A DNA stretch of 16,590 nucleotides from an uncultured euryarchaeote (GTDB lineage Archaea; Thermoplasmatota; Poseidoniia; Poseidoniales; Thalassarchaeaceae). The notes under the pieces were generated by a model. The model ran no database searches and was not told where the DNA came from. It was given only the letters and a program-made list of their open reading frames with translations. This document shows, in pieces, positions 7,100-13,780 of this stretch. Within the stretch, counting starts at the first letter, position 1. Each line of letters opens with the position of its first letter. The stretch lies in NCBI GenBank assembly GCA_937897085.1, contig CALCOR010000206.1, forward strand, positions 1-16,590. The letters are read 5' to 3'. Made by a program: the position numbers and the translations under genes.

Positions 7100-7543
7100 A
7101 TGCTTCCAGACACCCTGATGGACATGCAACCCGAGGAATGCATCGCGTATGCCGAGATCATGGCGGCTGTGGCAACCTGTGACGGCAAATTCACTTCAGA
7201 GGAGATGAGCGCCTACGAAGCGCGCACAGCGTCCCTGTTGGTACAGCCCTATGTGCGGGAGAGACTCCAAGGCATGGTGGACGAGAAGATTGACCTCGAC
7301 TCTTATCTGAATTCGCTTTCATCTCATGGATTGAAACTCGTACTGCGAGACTCCATCCTGATGGCGGCCTGCGACGGAAGATACGTCGATGAGGAGTTGA
7401 AGATCATCGGCAGGATTGCTTCAGCAGCAGGGGTTGACGAGGGAACGCTGAACCAACTCTACAGTTGGGTGCTCGAGGGATGGGCGTGGCACCACCGCGG
7501 CCACCAGATGCTCGGGTTGGAGCACGCGCAGATATCCACCTAG
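7100..7543 (+). CDS. TerB-like (tellurite-resistance TerB fold) protein
   Basis: The 147-residue, mostly helical protein shows the internal pseudo-repeat typical of TerB/TerB-like domains. The two copies are AVATCDGKFTSEEMSAYE (residues 23-40) and LMAACDGRYVDEELKIIGR (87-105), each a helix end, an acidic D-G-x-(F/Y)-x-x-E-E turn and a second helix. In the family these acidic turns (here D28, E34, E35 and D92, E98, E99) bind divalent metal. The rest (about 106-147) adds GVDEGTLNQLYSWVLEGWAWH. TerB-like domains serve in membrane-associated stress and signalling complexes; tellurite resistance itself should not be assumed, since no other ter gene is present. ATG 7100 has a GGAG only 3 bases upstream, so ATG 7118 or 7124 are possible starts. 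It is divergent from the ZIP operon and 118 bases ahead of the DUF835 gene. Confidence 0.68.
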   Translation: MLPDTLMDMQPEECIAYAEIMAAVATCDGKFTSEEMSAYEARTASLLVQPYVRERLQGMVDEKIDLDSYLNSLSSHGLKLVLRDSILMAACDGRYVDEELKIIGRIASAAGVDEGTLNQLYSWVLEGWAWHHRGHQMLGLEHAQIST

Positions 7544-7661
7544 TGAGCACCCTCGAAGATCTTGCCCGCGGTATGCCGGGGACTGAGATTTCGTATCCTT
7601 GCGCCTGCGCTGCATGCCATCCTTGAAGAGGGGGCCGAGCAAGCCGCGACGCTGAGAGAGC

Positions 7662-9959
7662 ATGGCGGAATTTCCGGATGGCCGCGTACGCGAGGTGCGC
7701 AGGGGCGGAGCAGGAGTGCTCGAACTGCTGCTTCTGGACCTCTCCCGGGAGCAGGCGGATGGATACATCAGGGTCGAGAGACAGGGAGAGGTAGCCCGAG
7801 TGGGCCAACTCGTCCTCAGTGCAGGACGATTGGTGATGTGCCTGCACGAGGCAGATGAACTGAACATGGGGCGTCACGCGCTCGAGGAGCTGCGCGCCGA
7901 TGCCGCATCCGATGATAGCAGGTTGTCGATTCATGACGAGGTCGACCTCGAGGTGGTGTTCGACCTGCACCCTGAAGCAAGACTGCATCTGGATGACGAT
8001 GTAGGCGCCTCGGGAGACCGGATCGAAGGATGGGAGGACACCGGGTCATCGCTGACTTGGTGGCAGCAGCGGGGCCAGACCGAGTGGATCCGCCCGAAGA
8101 CAGATGCCGAACTGGAGTCTGAACGGGGCGAGAAAGAGGATAGGGGCCCGACCGTTCCGCGAACGCACACTCCGGGGGAGGAAGTGGAGCCGGGATACTG
8201 CTACCTGGTTGATTGCATATCTCCTGACGACAGCCTGACGCTTGTTCGCCATCTGGCCGCCATCGGTCACCCTGCTCTTGTGATATCTCGCCAACCCCCG
8301 GCACGTCTGGTCTCCGAACACGGTCTCGATGAGAGTGATTGCCGCTGGCTTACCGAGCAGACAGGCCGAATCAAGGGGGTACGCGATGTTTCTCCCGCAT
8401 CGGTGGGGCGCGAACTCGAGTCGTTCATGGCCGCTACCCAGCGGGCAGTGTTGCTGCTCGACGGCTTGGAATTCCTATCTGGAGTACATGGATTCGAGCG
8501 GATGCTCGGGATGCTGCACAGCGTGCTCGACACCGTCCAATCATCGGACCATGTGTTGTTCATCCCTGCCGACTTGGAGGCTTGGGACCCTCGTCAGCGG
8601 GGACTGCTGCTACGAGAACTCGACGGTCTTCCCGCCGAACGCGTCCAACTGTGGTCAGCGCACCCTGCAGATGTCGAAGGGCATGGTTTCTGCCAGCAGG
8701 AAGGCATCTTCAGGCGCCCAGCAGAAGCTCCCGACCTGAACGCGGCGCGCGTCGAGTTCCAAGACCTGTCCGAACGGCTGACCGCTGAGGCTGAGGCTGA
8801 GGCGGCACTCGCACACGAAGCGGAGTCGGCAGAGGAGGAGAAACTGGAATCCATTGCGTCGGAGCCAGAACCCGCAGACCAGTTCTCGATGCGCAACCTG
8901 ATCGACGAGTGGAAGCAGGAACAGGTGAGCGATGCTCCGGTGGTTGCCGAGCCTGAGCCGGAGGAGATTGAACAGGCTCCCGAAGTTGAACACACAGATG
9001 CTGGGCAGTTGCCTGAGTGGGCGACTACGCCATCACTGAACATGATGGTCGAGGAGGAGGGGGAGTCAGCCCCCGTCATCGAATCCGTCGCTGACGTGAA
9101 ACAGGATGACGAGGAGGTCGAACCTGAGCAGCTGAGCGTTCTTCGTCAACCCACCTTGGACCATCGCCCGCGCCAACCCGCACGCGGAACCCGCCGCCGA
9201 GCACCATCAGCGCGCTCTCTGGGGGTGTCAGCGATTGCCACCGCCGCTGCGACGAGTGAAGAAGTGCCCGAACTCGCACCTGCGGAGCCTCCGGATGCAG
9301 GAATCAGCCAAGCATCACTCACTGCTGCAGGTGACCGCGCAACTCATGTCGATGTGCTCGAGGGGCCAGCGGATCCGGATATCTTCTCCGTCTCGGGACT
9401 GGATGCGGCAGTTAGGGGAGCCAGAGGTCTTGAAGCCGCGCTGCAAGAGCCCCATATTCCCAACTCATCGGAGGTGCACGTCGGTTCGTGGAACGCGGCC
9501 GCCATCACGGCTGGCGATGCTCGAGACTCTGAGCAGAGGCCTGACATGGATGAGAATCCGGCAGCGCGCCATGTGGCTGCGCGCGGTCAGCAGACGCGCA
9601 GCCTAACGCAGTTTCTTGCAGGCAAGGAGATTGAAGCGCTCTGGTATGATCGCATCAAGACCGTGCGGATGACAGGAATCAGCGGGGGTATCCTCGACCG
9701 GCTGAGGGAACTCTCTGACCGAGGTCATCCCGTCAAGGAACTAGTCAACAGAATCGAGGCGGACATGGATGAAGGAATAGCCCTGCTCAGCGAATACGAA
9801 CGGCGAGCGGAGCAAGCGACACGTTTGCTCGCCAACCTAGGTGAATTGGAATCTAAGGGTGTCATTGACCCGGATAGTGGTGTCCGAATGCGTACGGTCA
9901 TCATCTCCTTGGAAGACTTGGACCGTTTGGACAAGTTGTTCGAAGACTTGCAGGAATGA
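7662..9959 (+). CDS. Large PATAN-like / DUF835 protein with long acidic linker
   Basis: The product has 765 residues. A stop codon just upstream (7653-7655) makes ATG 7662 the first possible start. Residues 1-110 resemble a PATAN/DUF4388-type module (GYIRVERQGEVARVGQLVLS, then HALEELRAD). Residues about 178-335 match DUF835: GYCYLVDCISPDDSLTLVRHL, PPARLVSEHGLDESDCRWL, AVLLLDGLEFLSGVHGFERM and FIPADLEAWDPRQRGLLLREL. This domain is largely archaeal, occurs in signalling-type architectures and has a degraded P-loop-like look without a Walker A. Residues about 370-650 are a disordered Glu/Pro/Ala-rich linker, including EAEAEAA coded by a hexamer repeat. Residues 650-765 are helical and coiled-coil-like (VNRIEADMDEGIALLSEYER). 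There is no membrane segment. A cytoplasmic signalling or scaffold role is inference. The DnaA-like ATPase gene follows 91 bases later. Confidence 0.72.
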   Translation: MAEFPDGRVREVRRGGAGVLELLLLDLSREQADGYIRVERQGEVARVGQLVLSAGRLVMCLHEADELNMGRHALEELRADAASDDSRLSIHDEVDLEVVFDLHPEARLHLDDDVGASGDRIEGWEDTGSSLTWWQQRGQTEWIRPKTDAELESERGEKEDRGPTVPRTHTPGEEVEPGYCYLVDCISPDDSLTLVRHLAAIGHPALVISRQPPARLVSEHGLDESDCRWLTEQTGRIKGVRDVSPASVGRELESFMAATQRAVLLLDGLEFLSGVHGFERMLGMLHSVLDTVQSSDHVLFIPADLEAWDPRQRGLLLRELDGLPAERVQLWSAHPADVEGHGFCQQEGIFRRPAEAPDLNAARVEFQDLSERLTAEAEAEAALAHEAESAEEEKLESIASEPEPADQFSMRNLIDEWKQEQVSDAPVVAEPEPEEIEQAPEVEHTDAGQLPEWATTPSLNMMVEEEGESAPVIESVADVKQDDEEVEPEQLSVLRQPTLDHRPRQPARGTRRRAPSARSLGVSAIATAAATSEEVPELAPAEPPDAGISQASLTAAGDRATHVDVLEGPADPDIFSVSGLDAAVRGARGLEAALQEPHIPNSSEVHVGSWNAAAITAGDARDSEQRPDMDENPAARHVAARGQQTRSLTQFLAGKEIEALWYDRIKTVRMTGISGGILDRLRELSDRGHPVKELVNRIEADMDEGIALLSEYERRAEQATRLLANLGELESKGVIDPDSGVRMRTVIISLEDLDRLDKLFEDLQE
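8784..8801 (+). repeat. Three tandem GCTGAG hexamers inside the DUF835 gene
   Basis: Three exact copies of GCTGAG lie in tandem and encode the alternating Glu-Ala run at the start of the acidic linker. It is probably a slippage-prone site where linker length can vary between strains. Confidence 0.8.
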
Positions 9960-9994
9960 ACCCGGAAACCGGACATTCCAGCGTCCCGGTCATG

Positions 9995-10003
9995 CTTATC
10001 GTA
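9995..10003 (+). promoter_or_regulatory. Candidate TATA box for the DnaA-like ATPase gene
   Basis: CTTATCGTA lies about 50 bases before ATG 10051, in the 91-base gap after the DUF835 gene. A transcription start about 25 bases downstream would leave a leader containing AGGAG. This would allow transcription independent of the upstream gene. By eye only. Confidence 0.22.
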
Positions 10004-10040
10004 TGGATGCCCCCAGCAGCAGCATCCACCGCGGGCCAGA

Positions 10041-10045
10041 AGGAG
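10041..10045 (+). promoter_or_regulatory. Shine-Dalgarno AGGAG deciding the DnaA-like ATPase start
   Basis: AGGAG lies 5 bases before ATG 10051. It argues against the upstream in-frame ATG codons at 9841 and 10003; the first of these would overlap the end of the DUF835 gene. Confidence 0.7.
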
Positions 10046-10050
10046 TTGCC

Positions 10051-11943
10051 ATGTCGAGACGTACCGCGCTGCAGGAGCAGTTGGAGAGAAGTCGCCGGCT
10101 GCTCTCCACGCGTGGCCAAGATGATGCTGGTGCGGACCAGGAGCGTGAACCACCGGCCCCCTCTCTAGGAGATTTCATCCGTAGTCGCCATCGACCCCCA
10201 GCAGAGGTCGAGGAGGGTGGAATGTTCGACGACCTTCCCTCAGCGCGAGGCCGGGGCAGCGTTGTTGCTGAGCGCATCAGGAGGATGCGCGAGCAGGCAG
10301 GTGAGTCGCGTTCTGTTCCCGTTGATGCTCCGTTATGGAGCGCGGCCGAAGACGATGTGGTAGGGGGAGGTCGGGACCCGGCGATGCCCATCTGGAGGCA
10401 GGTGATGTCGCATCAGGAAACACTGGAGAGACCCGATGATGGTGCGCGCAGTGCTCACGCGCGCGCCCTCGGCCACACCTCATCAGCCCCATCTCCTCTA
10501 CAGCCGACCGTGCACGAACTGGCACACTCACGCGCTTCACTGGAGTGGCCTCCTCTGCTCGTCTTCAACGAGCAGTATGACTGGAGAAACTGGCAGGTAG
10601 GTCCGGAGAATCGGATGGCGACTACCGCAGCGCGCGAGGTTCTGCTGCACACAGGCACGCGGATGAACCCATTGCTGGTGACCGGTCCCGCGGGATGCGG
10701 TAAGAGTCACTTGGTGTGGGCTCTTGGTGAATCGTTGCAGACCTCCTCGCCGAACCTCGATGTACGGCTTATTTCGAGTGCAACCATGGTCTCTGGAGAA
10801 CTTCCCGAAGGATGGGAATCAACCATCCAGGGATGTGCTGCGTTGCTTGTCGACGACCTCGACGTGATCTGTGAGGATCGCGAGGCCGCTTCGAGACTGG
10901 GGCACATGCTTGACTGGGCGCTCAATCTCGGTGTACAGGTGGTCCTGACCGCTGAATCTGAGTCAGTGGCTGAAACCTCTGTCCCTAACCTCTCGCTGGC
11001 ACTGTCCGGCGCGGTGACGATTTCGCTCTCTCTCCCCGAAGCTCCCACCCTGCTGCTGATGCTGCGCAGACGCACTCTCAGGCGCGGTATTGCACTGTCC
11101 GACGACCAGTTGAGCGCGGTGGTCGTTCATTCTGGGCTGGACTGGAGGCGCTGCACGGCTGGCTTCGAGACGGTGGCGCTCGCCATCGAAGCGGGGTCGG
11201 ATCCGCTCGACGCAGACGACGTGCGCATGCTGCTCGAAGGGGGTGAATTGCCGCTGCGCGGCGATGGAGGTCTGCTTGAGTGGGACGCCGAACTCACCGG
11301 TCAACGCATCGTGAGCGACGCGCTCGACCATGTGTTGCCGCAGGAGACGGAACTGGAGATAGATCTGGAGAGCCGCTTCACGAGCAGCGCCGATGACTAC
11401 CAGCCGCCGGACCTGCTTCCTGATTCGAGCGAGTCGGCGGTCGATTCGCTGCTCGAGCGGCATCTCGGCCGGGAACGGGAAGCGCTTGAGGAGATCAGGG
11501 CGAGGCGGCGATTAGCCGAGGACCCCCCCACACCAGAGGTGCCCGGAGGTGACACGCGCACTGTCGAGATGATCAGCGATGGGACGCTGGACCAGATAGA
11601 ATCCCGCCTCAGGCGGCACCAGGATGAATTGGAGAGCCTGCAACTGGAGATGGAGGAGATATCTCTGGACATCGACAGAGCGACGCCATCCGAACTGGCT
11701 GAGATGGCTGATAGGATGCTGGATATCGACCGCAAACTGTCGAGACTCAGTAGGCTGGAACCGGGCGAGGAGTCGGCGCCCAGGCGTCGCCCGGAACGTC
11801 CGTATGACTTCTCTGAATTCGACGAGTACACACCAGAAGGAGAGTGGGACATTGATGAGGAGGGCGTCAGCGCCGACCACCTTCTGGGTGAGAGAGCTAT
11901 CCTGCGCCCGGTGCGCATCCTCGTTCCCGACGAAGAGGAATAA
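10051..11943 (+). CDS. AAA+ ATPase with DnaA-like core and coiled-coil tail
   Basis: The 630-residue product starts at the ATG with AGGAG upstream. Residues 1-165 are hydrophilic and probably disordered. The AAA+ domain, about 175-400, reads like the DnaA/Hda group: NWQVGPENRMATTAAREVLL (compare the VGPSN-A-A segment of DnaA), NPLLVTGPAGCGKSHLVWALG with Walker A GPAGCGKS (212-219) followed by the DnaA-type HL, Walker B LLVDDLD (265-271), the sensor-1 strand VQVVLTAESE (296-304), and a sensor-2-like helix around GLDWRRCTAGFETVAL. No DnaA domain IV DNA-binding helix-turn-helix is visible. Instead, residues about 465-570 are helical with a coiled coil (LDQIESRLRRHQDELESLQL), and the C-terminus is acidic. 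It may be a regulatory or motor ATPase working with the adjacent DUF835 protein (inference). It is not evidence for bacterial-type replication. Confidence 0.78.
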   Translation: MSRRTALQEQLERSRRLLSTRGQDDAGADQEREPPAPSLGDFIRSRHRPPAEVEEGGMFDDLPSARGRGSVVAERIRRMREQAGESRSVPVDAPLWSAAEDDVVGGGRDPAMPIWRQVMSHQETLERPDDGARSAHARALGHTSSAPSPLQPTVHELAHSRASLEWPPLLVFNEQYDWRNWQVGPENRMATTAAREVLLHTGTRMNPLLVTGPAGCGKSHLVWALGESLQTSSPNLDVRLISSATMVSGELPEGWESTIQGCAALLVDDLDVICEDREAASRLGHMLDWALNLGVQVVLTAESESVAETSVPNLSLALSGAVTISLSLPEAPTLLLMLRRRTLRRGIALSDDQLSAVVVHSGLDWRRCTAGFETVALAIEAGSDPLDADDVRMLLEGGELPLRGDGGLLEWDAELTGQRIVSDALDHVLPQETELEIDLESRFTSSADDYQPPDLLPDSSESAVDSLLERHLGREREALEEIRARRRLAEDPPTPEVPGGDTRTVEMISDGTLDQIESRLRRHQDELESLQLEMEEISLDIDRATPSELAEMADRMLDIDRKLSRLSRLEPGEESAPRRRPERPYDFSEFDEYTPEGEWDIDEEGVSADHLLGERAILRPVRILVPDEEE

Positions 11944-11964
11944 TCTACAACGTGAGTACTTCGT

Positions 11965-12462
11965 TCAGGTAGATTGTCGAAACCCGCGTTCGGCGTGAGC
12001 GTCGGCGTCCAGATGCAGGCGGATGGCGTCGCCATCGACGAGGATTGCGTCGGGATGGTCGATTCCAGGACAGAGTCGCTTCGTCTTCCCCCAGGAGCGA
12101 TCTGAGACCATGTTCTCCTTCCAGAACGGGAACGCCGAGCATTGCGCCGGTTTCGACTTGTAGACGGTACAGCGCTTGGCATCATCTAGGTAGATGCAGG
12201 TGCTCGTCTCTCTGCTCGACTCGAGTACCCAGCGGCCATCACCCACTCGTCTCGCGTCTCGAGCCAACCACTCAGAGCGCGTGAGTTGGTGATGCTCCGC
12301 CAAGCGGTCTGCGTCTTCCTCGGAGAGGTAGACGATTCCTTCAGGTTCGTCGCAGCAGCGGCCGCAGTCGGGCAGGCAGGTGAATTGGACGCCTGCCGCC
12401 CACCAGTCGTCATCGCGGTCACGAAACATTCGCTGCCAGCGCGCCACTGCCTCACCGGACAT
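11965..12462 (-). CDS. YkgJ-type Cys-cluster (putative Zn/Fe-binding) protein
   Basis: The 165-residue protein carries the hallmark N-terminal Cys cluster TCLPDCGRCCDEP (C29, C33, C36, C37). Later cysteines are TCIYLDDAKRCTVYKSKP (C89, C98), AQCSAFPFW (C108) and KRLCPG (C131). This is the pattern of the YkgJ/UPF0153 family, annotated as zinc- or iron-chelating, whose members are thought to hold a metal or Fe-S cluster; the biochemical role is unknown. Between the clusters is VYLSEEDADRLAEHHQLTRSEWL, a helix pair usual for the family. ATG start at 12462, no clear ribosome site. It stands alone: convergent with the DnaA-like ATPase gene (21-base gap) and divergent from citrate synthase across 133 bases. 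Confidence 0.85.
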   Translation of the reverse strand: MSGEAVARWQRMFRDRDDDWWAAGVQFTCLPDCGRCCDEPEGIVYLSEEDADRLAEHHQLTRSEWLARDARRVGDGRWVLESSRETSTCIYLDDAKRCTVYKSKPAQCSAFPFWKENMVSDRSWGKTKRLCPGIDHPDAILVDGDAIRLHLDADAHAERGFRQST

Positions 12463-12543
12463 GTGCGGTCTTGCCCCACACTTCAGCAGTTCGCGTGGTC
12501 AGGGGTCTTGAGGACGGTCTCGATGAGGCTGAAACAGCGTCGC

Positions 12544-12551
12544 ACTTATAC
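12544..12551 (+). promoter_or_regulatory. Candidate TATA box for citrate synthase
   Basis: ACTTATAC is the best TATA match in the 133-base divergent gap. Initiation about 25 bases downstream (near 12572) would give a leader of about 24 bases holding the GGAGG at 12581-12585. Spacing and order fit an archaeal promoter well; it was not tested computationally. Confidence 0.42.
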
Positions 12552-12580
12552 GCCCTGCATTCTTGTCCGGAAACCCCGCA

Positions 12581-12585
12581 GGAGG
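12581..12585 (+). promoter_or_regulatory. Shine-Dalgarno GGAGG for citrate synthase
   Basis: GGAGG sits 10 bases before GTG 12596. TTG 12563 lies upstream of the site and TTG 12587 only one base after it, so GTG 12596 is the best supported start. Confidence 0.6.
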
Positions 12586-12595
12586 ATTGGACCAA

Positions 12596-13774
12596 GTGAC
12601 CGAAGAAGAAGCACCTGAGACGATCTTCGAGCTCAATGAATCCCATCTCAACACCGGCTTGCGCGGTATCCCCGTCGGAACATGCCGGACTTCATTCGTC
12701 GATCCGCACAAGGGTGTACACTACGTCGGTTATCCGGTGGGTGATCTCTCCGACATGGACCCCACGGACATCATCTACATGCTGTTCGAGAAGCGATTGC
12801 CCAACCGTCAGGAGTCGCAGGACTTCCGCAACGAGATGATCGGGCGCGCCGAGGACATGCCGACCGGCGCCCTGCGCGTGCTCGAGGCGATGACACCCAG
12901 CAGCGGTCACCCGATGGACTGGCTGTCCGTCGGTATCCAGGCACTGGGAATCGCCGACACCACAGGGGATGTGCGGTCGGACGGACTCAACCTGATCGCC
13001 CGCATGCCGGAACTCATGGCAGCCATCTTCCGTCTGCGCGGTGGCAGGGGACTAATCGGCAGGCCGAGCGAGCCGTCGCGCGGGATGGTGGAGAATTTCG
13101 TTCACCTGTTGGGCGAGAACGATGAGAGTGCAGAGCGGATAATCAGAGTGCTGCGCTCGTTCCTCATCCTGCACATGGATCACGGCGGAGGCAACCTCTC
13201 GACCTTCTCCGGCAAGGCCGTGGCCAGCGGCCGGGCGAGCCTGTATGCCTCGATGGCGAGCGCGATGAACGCTCTCTCAGGCCCGTTGCATGGGCGGGCG
13301 AACCAGTCGTGTCTGGAGTTCGTGCAGCGTATCGGGACATCCGACCCTGAAGAGGTCGAGAAGTTCGTGCGCACAGAACTCGCCGCCAAGCGACCGATTT
13401 ACGGATTCGGCCACGCAGTGCTTCGTTCAGAAGACCCGCGCGCGGCCGCACTGATTTCCATCGGCGAGGAAGTCTGCCCCGGCGACGAGAATCTCGCCAT
13501 CGTGAGCACCCTGCGCGAGGTGGCACCCAAGGTGCTGTCTGAGAACCCGAAGATCAGCAATCCGAACGCAAATGTGGATATCGCCTCGGGCTCGCTCCTC
13601 TACGCCGTCGGCTTCCACAAGCCGGCATACTACACGACCTTCTTCGGATGGGCTCGGGTGGTCGGTATCAGCGCCCAGATCCGTGATGAGCGCAACGCCC
13701 GCGGCGGCAAGGGAGTTCCCATCTACCGCCCCAAGTATATCCCAGTCGATCAGCCGCATCGCCGCCTCGAGTGA
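12596..13774 (+). CDS. gltA: Citrate synthase, eukaryote/mitochondrial-like type
   Basis: The enzyme condenses oxaloacetate and acetyl-CoA to citrate, the entry step of the TCA cycle, in the cytoplasm. The product is 392 residues from GTG 12596. Substrate and catalytic motifs are present: LILHMDHGGGNLS (H193, H196), SGPLHGRANQ (H232), GFGHAVLRSEDPRA (H273, R282) and PNANVDIASG (D328). Several of these (DHxGGN, PLHGxANQ, GHAVLR-x-x-DPR, YYTTFFGWARVVGISAQ) are like mitochondrial citrate synthase rather than the usual bacterial or archaeal forms (DHE-NAST, PLHGGANE, GHRVY). The N-terminus LRGIPVGTCRTSFVDPHKGV is also in register with that type. It is monocistronic, with its own promoter candidate. 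Its stop lies 6 bases from the stop of the convergent phosphodiesterase gene. Confidence 0.93.
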   Translation: MTEEEAPETIFELNESHLNTGLRGIPVGTCRTSFVDPHKGVHYVGYPVGDLSDMDPTDIIYMLFEKRLPNRQESQDFRNEMIGRAEDMPTGALRVLEAMTPSSGHPMDWLSVGIQALGIADTTGDVRSDGLNLIARMPELMAAIFRLRGGRGLIGRPSEPSRGMVENFVHLLGENDESAERIIRVLRSFLILHMDHGGGNLSTFSGKAVASGRASLYASMASAMNALSGPLHGRANQSCLEFVQRIGTSDPEEVEKFVRTELAAKRPIYGFGHAVLRSEDPRAAALISIGEEVCPGDENLAIVSTLREVAPKVLSENPKISNPNANVDIASGSLLYAVGFHKPAYYTTFFGWARVVGISAQIRDERNARGGKGVPIYRPKYIPVDQPHRRLE

Positions 13775-13780
13775 TACTGT

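Noticed and set aside
7544..7661. A small gene or RNA in the gap before the DUF835 gene
   Set aside because: No convincing short frame with a ribosome site and no stable stem-loop stood out by eye.
9841..10050. N-terminal extension of the ATPase starting at 9841 or 10003
   Set aside because: The first would overlap the end of the DUF835 gene and neither has a ribosome site, whereas ATG 10051 follows AGGAG at proper spacing.
10051..11943. A bacterial-type replication initiator with a nearby origin
   Set aside because: No DnaA domain IV is visible and I saw no cluster of DnaA boxes or AT-rich unwinding element in the flanking gaps.
11397..12185. Ser/Arg-rich open frame of 262 codons on the - strand
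   Set aside because: It is antisense to the ATPase C-terminus and overlaps the YkgJ-type gene in another frame; low-complexity composition, no motif.
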